DNA of 64,000 nucleotides, from positions 295,214,349-295,278,348 of the forward strand of contig NC_089493.1 in the NCBI RefSeq assembly GCF_036850765.1, written 5' to 3'. The stretch's first letter is position 1; every line of letters begins with the position of its first letter. Below the pieces are notes generated by a model. The model did not search any database. It worked only from the letters and a program-made list of their open reading frames with translations, and was not told the DNA's origin. The translations under genes and the position numbers were made by a program. The stretch is from Saccopteryx bilineata (lineage: Eukaryota; Chordata; Mammalia; Chiroptera; Emballonuridae). Of the stretch, positions 1 through 9,690 are shown piece by piece.

Positions 1-1105
1 TTCCCCCGTGTGCCCGAGGGCGACTGACCAAGGGCATGGGCACTCAGCTCATCCTGGCAGGTTCCCCTGTGTGCCCGAGGGTGACTGACCAAGGGCGGGC
101 ATGGGCACTCAGCTCGTCCTGGCAGGTTCCCCTGTGTGCCCGAGGACGACTGACCAAGGGCGGGCATGGGCACTCAGCTCATCCTGGCAGGTTCCCCTGT
201 GTGCCCAAGGGTGGCTGACCAAGGGCGGGCATGGGCACTCAGCTCGTCCTGGCAGGTTCCCCTGTGTGCCCGAGGGTGGCTGACCAAGGGCGGGCATGGG
301 CACTCAGCTCATCCTGGCAGGTTCCCCCGTGTGCCCGAGGGCGACTGACCAAGGGCATGGGCATGGGCACTCAGCTCGTCCTGGCAGGTTCCCCTGTGTG
401 CCCGAGGGCGACTGACCAAGGGCGGGCACTCAGCTCGTCCTGGCAGGTTCCCCTGTGTGCCCGAGGGTGGCTGACCAAGGGCGGGCATGGGCACTCAGCT
501 CGTCCTGGCAGGTTCCCCTGTGTGCCCGAGGACGACTGACCAAGGGCGGGCATGGGCACTCAGCTCATCCTGGCAGGTTCCCCTGTGTGCCCAAGGGTGA
601 CTGACCAAGGGCACGGGCACTCAGCTCGTCCTGGCAGGTTCCCCTGTGTGCCCGAGGGTGACTGACCAAGGGCATGGGCACGCAGCTCGTCCTGGCAGGT
701 TCCCCTGTGTGCCCAAGGGTGGCTGACCAAGGGCATGGGCACTCAGCTCATCCTGGCAGGTTCCCCTGTGTGCCCAAGGGTGGCTGACCAAGGGCATGGG
801 CACGCAGCTCGTCCTGGCAGGTTCCCCTGTGTGCCCAAGGGTGGCTGACCAAGGGCATGGGCACTCAGCTCATCCTGGCAGGTTCCCCCGTGTGCCCGAG
901 GGCGACTGACCAAGGGCGGGCATGGGCACTCAGCTCGTCCTGGCAGGTTCCCCCGTGTGCCCGAGGGCGACTGACCAAGGGCATGGGCACTCAGCTCGTC
1001 CTGGCAGGTTCCCCTGTGTGCCCGAGGGCGACTGACCAAGGGCGGGCACTCAGCTCGTCCTGGCAGGTTCCCCTGTGTGCCCGAGGGCGACTGACCAAGG
1101 GCGGG
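1..1105. repeat. GC-rich minisatellite, 59-67 bp unit, about 18 copies
   Basis: Eighteen copies of a unit containing GGCAGGTTCCCC, GTGTGCCC and TGACTGACCAAGGGC. Copies begin near 1, 61, 126, 191, 256, 321, 388, 447, 512, 577, 638, 699, 760, 821, 882, 947, 1008 and 1067. Length variation sits in the linker after CCAAGGGC, where short GGG/CATGGG steps are gained or lost, giving 59, 61, 65 or 67 bp. A run of 65-bp units is followed by a run of 61-bp units, which suggests block expansion. The array is cut by the left edge of the window. Open frames across it on both strands follow from composition and are not genes. Confidence 0.97.
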
Positions 1106-1219
1106 GTGCCGACGAGGCCTCAGCGCCGTCACCGAGGACGGCTGGGCTGGGCTGGGCTTCTCGGGAGCCTCTAGAAACAGCCTCCACTCTCTCACCTGAC
1201 CGAGGCACGACGCCAACGT

Positions 1220-1305
1220 GACTGACCACGGCCACCCCAGTCAGAGGGTGTGAGTCAGCCGCGACTGACCACGGCCACCCCCGTCAGAGGGTGTGAGTCA
1301 GCCGC
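1220..1305. repeat. Tandem duplication of a 43-bp segment
   Basis: Two near-identical 43-bp copies start at 1220 and 1263, each beginning GACTGACCACGGCCACC and ending GTGTGAGTCAGCCGC. They differ at one position. The opening resembles the TGACTGACCAAGGGC part of the minisatellite ending 115 bp upstream, so this may be a diverged outlier of that array. The stretch 1106-1680 otherwise holds GC-rich unique sequence in which I recognise nothing. Confidence 0.85.
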
Positions 1306-1682
1306 CAGGAGAGGGTCGGCCCGGGGCGCGGCGGCCTGCGGTCCAGGCCCTTCTTCTCGCTCGGCGGACTCGCTGGACGGCGACGCCTGAACTGAGCGGA
1401 CCTGAGCGGCTAGTCTTGCTCAGAACGGACCCGTGCTTGGGACGACTTGGAAACATCGCTGCAGAGCGAAGACCATGTCCAATGGGAGGCCGCTGCCCAG
1501 AGGGCTGAGCCGTCCGTGGTGAATGCGCCGTGCTTCTCTAAAGCTTCAGCGTTCTGATTCCTGACACACCGTGCGTCCGGGGCGGAAGGTGCAGTGACGG
1601 CGTGCCACCTGCTCCCAGTCCAAGTCCTGTCACCCGTTTCAGTCTTTGTCTTATATTTTTCTTCAAGTCCACTCACTTTCCT

Positions 1683-1850
1683 TTTATTTATTCATTTTAG
1701 AGAGAGAGAGAGAGTGACAGAGAGAGAAGGGGGGAGGAGCGGGAAGCATCAACTCCCATAGGTGCCTTGACTGGGCAAGTCTGGGGTTTAGAACTGGCGA
1801 CCGCAGAGTTCCGGGTTGCTGCTTTATCTGCTGCGCCACCACAGCTCAGG
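1683..1850 (-). mobile_element. VES-like tRNA SINE, short type, antisense
   Basis: Read on the minus strand this is a tRNA-derived head with A box (TGGCGCAG) and a B-box remnant, then a CT-rich body and an A/T-rich tail. On the plus strand one sees the AT-rich tail, an AGAGAG block and finally CTGCGCCACCACAG. The structure matches a recalled family of bat VES-like SINEs. Length is close to the other short-type copies here (about 170-215 bp). Confidence 0.8.
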
Positions 1851-1862
1851 CTAAATCAACTC

Positions 1863-2197
1863 TTTATTTATTTATTTATTTATTTTTGTGGGAGAGACAG
1901 AGAGAGTCAGAGAGAAGAACAGACAGGGACAGACAGGAAGGGAGAGAGATGATAAACATCAATTCTTTGTTGCGGTTCCTTAGTTGTTGATTGATTTCTC
2001 ATATGTGCCTTGACCAGGGGGCTACAGCAGACCGAGTGACCCCTTGCTCAACTCAAGCCAGTGACCTTGGGCACAAGCTGGTGAGCTTTGCTCAAACCAG
2101 ATGAGCTCGCACTCAAGCTGGCGACCTCGGGGTCTCGAACCTGGGTCCCCCGCATCCCAGTCTGATGCTCTATCCACTGCGCCACTGCCTGGTCAGG
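1863..2197 (-). mobile_element. VES-like tRNA SINE, long type, antisense
   Basis: A 335-bp antisense copy of the longer form. The tRNA-like head is at the right end (CACTGCGCCACTGCCTGG), and the middle carries the AAGCTGG/GCGACC motifs seen again in the copies at 49.1 and 62.0 kb. It is flanked by the direct repeat CTAAATCAACTC at 1851-1862 and around 2198-2209. The left flank abuts the head of the preceding SINE, so this copy landed at the edge of an existing one. Confidence 0.82.
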
Positions 2198-2665
2198 CTA
2201 AATCAACTCATTTTTTAAATAAATTAAACTTATTTTAAAAGGAGATTTTATAACCTGACTGTAAATGGGAAGCGAACCCTCCCGGCCACAGGAAGAAGGC
2301 GAATGCAAAAATATTAAATACAATGAAGACAAAATGATATGATCAAACCCAGCGAGATCCTGTGAATTGAAAAGCAAACCACTTTCTTGCCAGATAGGTT
2401 ATTTACTGCTTCGTCCAGACACCCGGCCCCAGCCTGGCAGATGTCAGGAGAAGCCTGGGAGGGTGGGGGCTGTCGGGTCGCCCTCCTAAGTAGAAGAAAG
2501 GGGCTAGGTAACCCCCTTCTGTCTGGGATAAAGCAGCGTTGGTTTTCCATGCCTCGAGGGGCGCCATGAACGCTGCCCTGGGTGTGGTAAAAGCAGCCTG
2601 AATTTGCCCAAAGCCAACTTGTTCCCACCTGCACAGGAAATCTCCAGAGCAGAAAGACCCTCGGG

Positions 2666-3524
2666 CAGTGGTTCTCAAAGTGTGCGCCAGGGGGCACCAT
2701 TGCGCCCTAGGAGATTTCCAGGTGTGTCCTGTGATATTCCAGAGAAAGACGTGCCTGTTGGGGACCAAAAAAAACCAACAGGGTTTTTGGAGTTTAGATT
2801 TTTGGGGGACAGAGGTGTGGGGAATTGGCTGTGAGCTGACAGTCTGCCCAACCCCCTACCTCACTTGCCTGATTAGATTGCAAAAGGCTGTTAAGCTGTG
2901 GTGCTGGATTGTTTACACTATCACCCCATGTTCCCTGGAAGACTGGAGGCAAGTTTCTTCTATCCTGTGTTTGGTGTAAAGTTAAGATGATATGTATGGT
3001 GGGGGTTTTCTGCACTCAACACAATTAAGAGTAAAAAGAGAGGAATTATTCAATGTATTGACGAGGAAATGAGAGTTTGCCTTTCAAATAGATACCCAAA
3101 CATTGAAGAAATCACTAGGACACATCAGGCTCATGTTTCTCATAAACACAAGAATAAAGATACTTAACACATTTGCTCAGGGACCTGCCGAATTTACTAA
3201 ATCTTACTAAGAATGTATCTATATATATAAAAAGATAACTTTTTGTCTTTTTTATTTTTTAACCCTTTTTTTTACAAATTCTAAAAAGCATAACTCAAAA
3301 TATGTAACATAAAAATGTTTTTTAATGTCAGAATAAATTTAATTTTGTCATATTTATTTTGTTTAATTACCATAAAAGCACGCTTGGACTTTATATTTTT
3401 TTCTTTAATATCTGACTTAATTATTAAAACATATTTCTCAGAAATTTGTATATAGTGCGCCTACAATGACTGTATTTGTAGGATTTTAAATGCGCCTCAA
3501 CTTGAAAAGGTTTGAGAACCACTG
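2666..3524 (+). mobile_element. hAT DNA transposon, internally deleted (859 bp)
   Basis: It begins CAGTGGTTCTCAAA and ends TTTGAGAACCACTG, a 14-bp terminal inverted repeat typical of hAT-Charlie-like elements. The 8-bp flanks (CCCTCGGG at 2658-2665, GCCTAGAG at 3525-3532) match at five of eight positions, consistent with an old target duplication. The interior is very AT-rich from about 3190 to 3480, unlike the surrounding GC-rich DNA. It keeps the tail of a transposase reading frame and then a long AT-rich 3' region, so it is a deletion derivative of an autonomous element rather than a minimal MITE. Confidence 0.85.
3051..3167 (+). pseudogene. hAT transposase C-terminal remnant
   Basis: Inside the hAT element at 2666-3524 an open stretch ends at a TAA (3165-3167). 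The translation contains EEMRVCLSN, then PNIEEI, then HQAHVSH. This is the pattern I recall at the C-terminus of hAT-Charlie-type transposases (an acidic-LRVALS segment, P-x-I, and a terminal QAH-SH). The DDE catalytic residues and zinc-finger BED domain are absent because the upstream coding region is deleted. It cannot encode an active transposase. Assignment is from remembered family pattern, not a search. Confidence 0.65.
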
Positions 3525-3644
3525 GCCTAGAGCCTGGGTTGCTGGACACCTTGCCACTGTGTAATCACCGGCGGGCAGGGTGCCCAGGAGCTGATCTGGG
3601 CAGGGGCACCTCCCGAGGAACTGGGCTCTGCGCTGGAAGTCAGC

Positions 3645-3790
3645 GTTCACTCATCCCTTCATTCCAAAGAGTGCCTACTATGTGTGATTCCCCGTACCCG
3701 CCCAGGGATCAGAGGATCAGGAGATGAACAGAATCTCACCTTTGGGGTGCAGTGAGGGAGACAAGAAACAAGGTCATTACAGGCACCGGG
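3645..3790 (-). repeat. L2 (LINE2) 3' end fragment, antisense
   Basis: Contains GAGTGCCTACTATGTGTG, then GATGAACAGAATCTCACC and GTGAGGGAGACAAGAAACAA. This matches the recalled antisense order of the ancient L2 3' end (shared motif GCCTACTATGTG). Diverged, with no target duplication visible. Confidence 0.55.
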
Positions 3791-4016
3791 GTGACGGCCA
3801 GTCGCAGTCACGGGGCGGGGCAGGGGGCGGGGGGGGGGCGGTGAGGGAAGCCTCCAGCAGGCCCCGCGGAGGAGCTGAGTCCCCGAGGCTGCGCTGAGCG
3901 TGGGCCAGCCAGCTGTTCTGAGGACAAGAGGGATCAGCTGTCTGAGGACAGCAGGGTCACCCTGCTGGGGTGACCAGCGAGCACAGAGCCCCAGAGGTGG
4001 AGTACCTTCCTCCTGA

Positions 4017-4190
4017 GCAGTGCTTCTCACACTTCAGGGGCTGCCGAATCCCCCGGGGGCTCATTACAGCACAGATTCCCCGGCAGGTCTGGGGGCGGGG
4101 GGCTCGCGCACATGCCTTCTAACTGGCTCCCAGGAGACGCTGAGGCTTTTTCTATTCCACTCTGCCCCCCACACACCCCACTCACAAGTG
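4017..4190 (+). repeat. MER-type hAT-Charlie fragment
   Basis: Starts CAGTGCTTCTCACACTTCAG and continues with CCCGGGGGCTCATTA, GGTCTGGGGGCGGGG and CTGGCTCCCAGGAGACGCTGAGG. That order matches the old eutherian nonautonomous hAT elements of the MER5/MER20/MER58 group. The right terminal inverted repeat is lost. I cannot name the subfamily reliably. The sequence between it and the 30-bp array (4190-4533) holds nothing I recognise. Confidence 0.6.
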
Positions 4191-4533
4191 TCCCCGAGGG
4201 AAGCTTCCCACCTCCTTCTAGCCACTGGTGCCACCGACAAGCACAGACGCCCCCTCCCAGGGTGGTGGGGCGTGCAGTCTCTCTGGCGGCCAACCCTGCA
4301 AACACTCAGATGCCCAGAGCCAGGCTGTGGTCTCTCCGGACCTCACTCTGCCGGGGCCACCCGACTGACTGCGGAACAGAAACGAGGGGACCCGTTCTCT
4401 CCAGGGCTGTGGCCCTGGCTTCCTAGGTAGCCCAGCCTGGGTCCACTTTTATTGTCCCTTGGGAGCTATGGCTCCTCCACTGTCCGCCTGTGGTCCCCGG
4501 ACCAGCCCAAGGAGCAAACCCGCCTCCCACCGC

Positions 4534-4829
4534 CTGAGTCCTGTGGGATGCAGGGTGTGTCGTCTGAGTCCTGTGGGATGCAGGGTGTGTCGTCTGAGTC
4601 CTGTGGGATGCAGGGTGTGTCGTCTGAGTCCTGTGGGATGCAGGGTGTGTCGTCTGAGTCCTGTGGGATGCAGGGTGTGTCGTCTGAGTCCTGTGGGATG
4701 CAGGGTGTGTCGTCTGAGTCCTGTGGGATGCAGGGTGTGTCGTCTGAGTCCTGTGGGATGCAGGGTGTGTCGTCTGAGTCCTGTGGGATGCAGGGTGTGT
4801 CGTCTGAGTCCTGTGGGATGCAGGGTGTG
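4534..4829. repeat. 30-bp minisatellite, ten essentially identical copies
   Basis: Copies start every 30 bp from 4534 to 4804, each reading CTGAGTCCTGTGGG, ATGCAGGGTGTGT and a CGT linker. I see no internal substitution; only the last copy changes at its final bases (GTGTGGAG). The unit is a multiple of three and carries no stop in several frames, so long open frames of about 170-190 residues cross it on both strands. They have no start context or homology and are not called as genes. Confidence 0.98.
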
Positions 4830-5224
4830 GAGCAGAAGCCTCAGGGAGAGCCAGCCTGGCTGGGTAGCCCACTGGTGTGGAGCTCAGGCCCAGGACCCCG
4901 CCAGCCCCAAGTTCAAACCGGCCTCTGCTCCTTCTTGCCGTTGCAACCTTGTCCGCATGTCTAAACATCTAGCTCTAAGGTTCAGTTTCCTCAGCCAGCA
5001 AGCTGGAACGCCCAGTGAAATGAGATAATATAAACAAAGCCCTCAGCATGTCCCTGGTGGGACACAGGCTACGTGGGCAGCAATAATGACGATGGTCAGG
5101 ACGCGGCCAGCTGGGCACCTGCAGGACCTTTTCAACCATGTGCGTTCATTGATTCCCTCGTTCACGCCCTGGTTCCAGCCGGGGAAGCCGGCCTGGTTTG
5201 TTAGGACGTCTGTCTTCCCATGTC

Positions 5225-5360
5225 TGTGATCTGGGCATGTCTCTCCGTGTCCCATTGGTGAGGACACTACCGGTCAGGGAGGTGGAGGGAGCGATTGAAG
5301 GGCCACCCAGTCAAGTAGCTGAGCTGAAATGTGAACCCAGCTCGGTGTGTTCCGGTTCTC
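5225..5360 (-). repeat. Possible MIR SINE fragment, antisense
   Basis: A stretch resembling the reverse complement of the MIR core: GTGAGGACAC, GTCAGGGAGGTGGAGGGAG, GTCAAGTAGCTGAGCTGAAA, GTGAACCCAG. Highly diverged, with no ends visible. Confidence 0.4.
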
Positions 5361-5934
5361 CGTTGGGCTTGCAGAGCAGGGCCTTGGAAGGTGTGCCACC
5401 CAGCTGGGCGGAACCATCTCTCACTCACAGGAGGGAACAAAGCCTGGGTCCGGTTGGCAGGGGGACTTCCACGGGCGGGCTGACGTCCTGGGTCTCCGCT
5501 GGGCGGCTGGGAGACAGTCTGGGAAGGCAGCCGCAGGTGGATGGATCTGGGGTTACCCCAGTGAGCAACATGGCTGCCGGCGCCCTGGCGAGGAGGCAGG
5601 CCAGGACCTTCCCGCGGGAGCTTTGCCTCACGATGGACACACGGCACAGACTCACCGAGAGGGGACCTATTCCGAGCAGGCGGTAGTGCTCAGTGGTCGG
5701 AAGCTCGCCAGAGCACCGGGCGTTTGGGCTGGGGCGGGAAGGAGAGGCCGAACTAGGGCCTCAGCCAGGGCGCTGATAGGGGAAGGCAGGGGGCATGGGG
5801 GCGGGCACAGCCCAGGCTGATGGGGAGAGCTCTCGCCAGGGATTGGAGAGGACGGCTCTGCCTGCTCTTGATGCGGGGTAAGGTGGATGAGGTCCAAAGA
5901 GTTGCCAAGAGCCTCTAGCTGGGGAAGCCCTCAA

Positions 5935-6060
5935 GGCTGTGCGCCCTGGGCCAGTGTCTGACACTCTCTGAACGTCAGTGCCCTCCTCTGTACAGTAGCA
6001 ATAGTGAACGGTACAACTGCCCCGGTGCACTGGAGCGTTAGATGAGGCCACCCTGGAAGC
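5935..6060 (+). repeat. MIR SINE fragment
   Basis: Sense-orientation MIR core: CAGTGTCTGACACTCTCTGAA, GTCAGTGCCCTCCTCTGTAC, then a GTTAGATGAGG segment. The region 5360-5935 is GC-rich unique sequence with no recognisable exon or repeat. Confidence 0.5.
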
Positions 6061-6344
6061 ACACAGCACGCTGTCCCGTGACTAGGGTTACGCTAATACG
6101 TCTCTGCGGGTTGAGAAGCGGCGGGGATGCTCAGTTAGGAGAGTGCCGTGCGGCCTGGGACGCTGGAGCCCCCGCTGGGGCGTCACCCCACGTTCTGGGT
6201 TGCCGGGGAGGGTCTGCAGCTCCCTTACGGGGTTGAGCGCCCAGGCTGCCTTCTCCGTCACCCCCATGGTCAGGGCCCAGGGCCCGCTGCTCCTCTCTCC
6301 TCCTCCCCATCGCCTACAGGGCTTCCTGACTGTGGGGGGAGGGG

Positions 6345-8060
6345 CTCTTGGACGGCATGCAAATGAGGGAGGGGGTGGGGGCAGAGGGCAAAGAGGAGAA
6401 GGGTGGGGAGGAGGGGGAGGGAGGGCAGGAGGACAGGGAGGAAGAGGAAGATGGAGAGGAGGAGGAGGGGTGGGGAGGAGGGGGAGGGAGGGCAGGAGGA
6501 CAGAGAGGAAGAAGAAGATGGAGAGGAGGAGAAGGGTGGGGAGGAGGGGGAGGAAGGAGAGGAGGACAGGGAGGAGGAGGAAGATGGAGAGGAGGAGGAG
6601 GGTGGGGAGGAGGGGGAGGAAGGAGAGGAGGACAGAGAGGAAGAAGAAGATGGAGAGGAGGAGAAGGGTGGGGAGGAGGGGGAGGAAGGAGAGGAGGACA
6701 GGGAGGAGGAGGAAGATGGAGAGGAGGGGTGGGGAGGAGGGGGAGGGAGGGCAGGAGGACAGAGAGGAAGAAGAAGATGGAGAGGAGGAGAAGGGTGGGG
6801 AGGAGGGGGAGGAAGGAGAGGAGGACAGGGAGGAGGAGGAAGATGGAGAGGAGGAGGAGGGGTGGGGATGAGGGGGAGGGAGGGCAGGAGGACAGAGAGG
6901 AAGAAGAAGATGGAGAGGAGGAGAAGGGTGGGGAGGAGGGGGAGGAAGGAGAGGAGGACAGGGAGGAGGAGGAAGATGGAGAGGAGGAGGAGGGGTGGGG
7001 AGGAGGGGGAGGGAGGGCAGGAGGACAGAGAGGAAGAAGAAGATGGAGAGGAGGAGAAGGGTGGGGAGGAGGGGGAGGAAGGAGAGGAGGACAGGGAGGA
7101 GGAGGAAGATGGAGAGGAGGAGGAGGGGTGGGGAGGAGGGGGAGGGCGGGCAGGAGGACAGGAAGGAGGAGGAAGATGGAGAGGAGGAGGAGGGGTGGGG
7201 ATGAGGGGGAGGAAGGGGAGGAGGACAGGGAGGAGGAGGAAGATGGAGAGGAGGAGGAGCGGTGGGGATGAGGGGGAGGAAGGAGAGGAGGACAGAGAGG
7301 AGGAGGAAGATGGAGAGGAGGAGGAGCGGTGGGGATGAGGGGGAGGAAGGGGAGGAGGACAGGGAGGATGAGGAAGATGGAGAGGAGGAGGAGCGGTGGG
7401 GATGAGGGGGAGGAAGGAGAGGAGGACAGGGAGGAGGAGGAAGATGGAGAGGAGGAGGAGCGGTGGGGATGAGGGGGAGGAAGGGGAGGAGGACAGGGAG
7501 GAGGAGGAAGATGGAGAGGAGGAGGAGGGGTGGGGAAGAAGAGGAGGGAGGGCAGGAGGACAGGGAGGAGGACAGACAGGGAGGAGGAGGAAGATGGGGA
7601 GGAGGGGGAGGGAGGAGAGGAGGACAGGGAGGAAGAAGAAGATGGAGAGGAGGAGGAGCGGTGGGGATGAGGGGGAGGAAGGGGAGGAGGACAGGGAGGA
7701 GGAGGAAGATGGAGAGGAGGAGGGGTGGGGATGAGGGGGAGGGAGGGCAGGAGGACAGGGAGGAGGAGGAAGATGGAGAGGAGGAGAAGGGTGGGGAGGA
7801 GGGGGAGGGAGGGCAGGAGGACAGGGAGGAGGAGGAAGATGGAGAGGAGGAGGAGGGGTGGGGAGGAGGGGGAGGGAGGGCAGGAGGACAGGGAGGAGGA
7901 GGAAGATGGAGAGGAGGAGGAGGGGTGGGGATGAGGGGGAGGTAGGGGAGGAGGACAGGGAGGAAGAAGAAGATGGAGAGGAGGAGGAGGAGGGGTGGGG
8001 AGGAGGGGGAGGGAGGAGAGGAGGACAGGGAGGAGGAGGAAGAAGAGGAGGAGGGCAGAG
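6345..8060. repeat. 1.7-kb polypurine minisatellite, about 67-bp unit
   Basis: The plus strand is almost purely G and A for 1.7 kb, broken only by a few T (GATGGAG, GGTGGGG) and C (GGCAGGAGGACAG) at fixed places. These mark a unit of about 66-68 bp repeated roughly 25 times. Variants swap GAAGAAGAAGATGG for GAGGAGGAAGATGG, and GGGCAGGAGG for GGAAGGAGAGG. Because stops need T on this strand and are rare in the pyrimidine complement, open frames of up to 694 codons occur in all readings. They encode only Glu/Gly/Arg or Pro/Ser/Leu strings and are composition artefacts. The strand asymmetry is the type that supports triplex and G-quadruplex formation. Confidence 0.97.
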
Positions 8061-8489
8061 AGGAGGGGGCGGCAGCAGCGAGAGCCCTTGCTGAACTTCC
8101 CACCTTTCCAAGCGCGCTGCCACATGGCTGCTGGGGCGTGGTGGAACACAGGGACAGGCTGCGGCGGCCCACACACGCAGAGCACTGCGGTGGCTAACTC
8201 TCCTGGGGGGAGAGAACCGGCTCAGGCGGAGGGAGGGCCTGTTCTCTAGATCTGTCCGCCGGGGCGGGGCTTTCTCCCTTGAGACATCAGGGTGCACTGG
8301 CGCCACGGTCGAAGGCCCTCACTCACCCAGGCAGTGGGTCTGGGGTCAGCCACCCACGCTGGGCTACCCGGCAGGCTGAGGGGAAGCCACACCTCTGGGA
8401 CAGGGCCAGCTTTGTGGGCTTAGAACTGGAGCCGTCTTCTAGGGTCCTCTGCTTAGGAGAGTCCCGTCCCTGCATTAATAACAGACCGA

Positions 8490-8670
8490 GCTCTCCGCCA
8501 CGGCAGGGCCTTCCCCCACTGTGGTTCCCTCTGCCTGGAATTCATTTCCTCCATGTTCGCACCTGGCTGGCTTCATCTTCCAATGCAGGTCTCAGCTCAC
8601 ATGTCACCTCCTCAGAGAGACCCTCCCTGCCTGTGATGGTGGGACACGATCTGATTCACTGTTTGAGGAG
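8490..8670 (+). repeat. L2 (LINE2) 3' region fragment
   Basis: Contains TTCCCTCTGCCTGGAATTC, CCAATGCAGGTCTCAGCTCA and CATGTCACCTCCTCAGAGAG. This is a well-known run of the L2 3' region (TCTGCCTGGAA, GGTCTCAGCTCA-ATGTCACCTCCTCAGAGAGG). The match is strong to about 8640 and fades after. Confidence 0.8.
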
Positions 8671-8954
8671 ACCCTTCTCACCGCCCTGTGGAGACATCAC
8701 GTCGCACAGCGTGCTCTTGCCCCACTTTTACCAAGCCCAGCGGGCACCCGCACCCCTGGGGGGAAGCCTGTGACTGTAATTTGTCTGCTCACTCAGCGGG
8801 CACTGCATCAGGAAGTGTGTGCAAAGCCTGCACAGACAAGGGACAGGCGGGCCTGCGGGAGGTCATTCAGCTAAGCTGGAAGCTTATCTGCTGGTTCTCA
8901 CGCTGAAAACCTGTCACGGCTGGAAGTTTTCTAATAAGGGAAAAATTGTTCTAA

Positions 8955-9090
8955 CGAGTGTCAGGAGGCCTGGGCTGGAATTCCGGCTCTGCGGCTTGCT
9001 GGGAGGACGTTGGGCAGGCGCTTACCCTCTCTGAGCCTCCCCGAGCTCATGGGGCTGCTGTCGGCAGAAGAAGGTGTCAAGTGTGGGAAT
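8955..9090 (+). repeat. MIR SINE fragment
   Basis: MIR order in sense: GGCCTGGGCTGGAATTCCGG, TGGGCAGGCGCTTACCCTCTCTGAGCCTC. The second motif matches the MIR core (GGGCAAGTCACTTAACCTCTCTGAGCCTC). Confidence 0.7.
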
Positions 9091-9157
9091 GTTGGTTCAC
9101 TGCCTTCTGCCTTCTGCCTTCTGCTCCTACCCTGCCTAAGCTGGAGCCCTTTTATTC

Positions 9158-9479
9158 CAGGGGTCGGGAACCTCTCTAGCTGAGAGAGCCATGAACGCCA
9201 CATATTTTAAAATGTAATTCCGTGAGAGCCATACAACGACCTGTGTACGTTATGCATTATCCAATAAAAATTTGGTGTTGTCCCAGAGGACAGCTGTGAT
9301 TGGCTCCAGCCACCTGCAACCATGAACATGAGTGGTAGGAAATGAATGGATTGTAATACATGAGAATGTCTTCTATTTTTAACGTTATTATTATTTTTTA
9401 TTAAAGATTTGTCTGTGAGCCAGATGCAGCCATCAAAAGAGCCATATCTGGCTCGTGAGCCATGGGTTCCTGACCCCTG
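9158..9479 (+). mobile_element. hAT MITE (322 bp) with perfect 8-bp target duplication
   Basis: Terminal inverted repeats CAGGGGTCGGGAACC (left) and GGTTCCTGACCCCTG (right) differ at one position. The element is flanked by TTTTATTC at 9150-9157 and again at 9480-9487, an exact 8-bp hAT target duplication. The interior has GAGAGCCAT repeats near both ends and an AT-rich centre and no coding capacity. A different family from the CAGGGGTCCCC elements at 22.3, 35.0, 37.1 and 55.0 kb. Confidence 0.95.
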
Positions 9480-9569
9480 TTTTATTCTTTGTTGAACGGC
9501 CTTAACTTTGTGCACAGTGGGGAGAGAACAGAGCGGGGGGTGGGGGTTTCACACCCTGGCCCTCAGCAC

Positions 9570-9690
9570 CTGATTCCACGGCTTTATCAGGCGTGTGACT
9601 TCACGCAGGCTGTTTGAACATCCCTGTGCCTCAGTTTCCACATCTGCAGGACAACAATAACGACTCAACAAAGCCGCTGTGGGCAAGCTC
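9570..9690 (+). repeat. MIR SINE fragment
   Basis: Sense MIR core: GTGTGACTTCACGCAGGCTG, then CCTGTGCCTCAGTTTCCACATCTG, then an A-rich ACAACAATAACGAC segment. Between here and 11,080 the sequence is unique GC-rich DNA with short C and G runs (10,240-10,290), and possible L2 traces at 9,750-9,840 and 10,150-10,210. Confidence 0.65.

Noticed and set aside
1..1105. Telomeric or centromeric satellite
   Set aside because: Unit is 59-67 bp without TTAGGG or CENP-B-type motifs; it is an ordinary GC-rich minisatellite.
4534..4829. CRISPR-like regular repeats
   Set aside because: No unique spacers between units, and the genomic context is a mammalian nucleus.
4423..5028. Frames of 170-190 codons with ten 10-residue repeats
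   Set aside because: The 30-bp unit is divisible by three and has no stop in several frames on both strands, so repeats appear as peptides by default.
6088..8306. Open frames of 620-690 codons on the minus strand across the purine tract
   Set aside because: Pure Pro/Ser/Leu strings read in all three frames at once. Absence of stops follows from composition; no domain, start context or codon bias.
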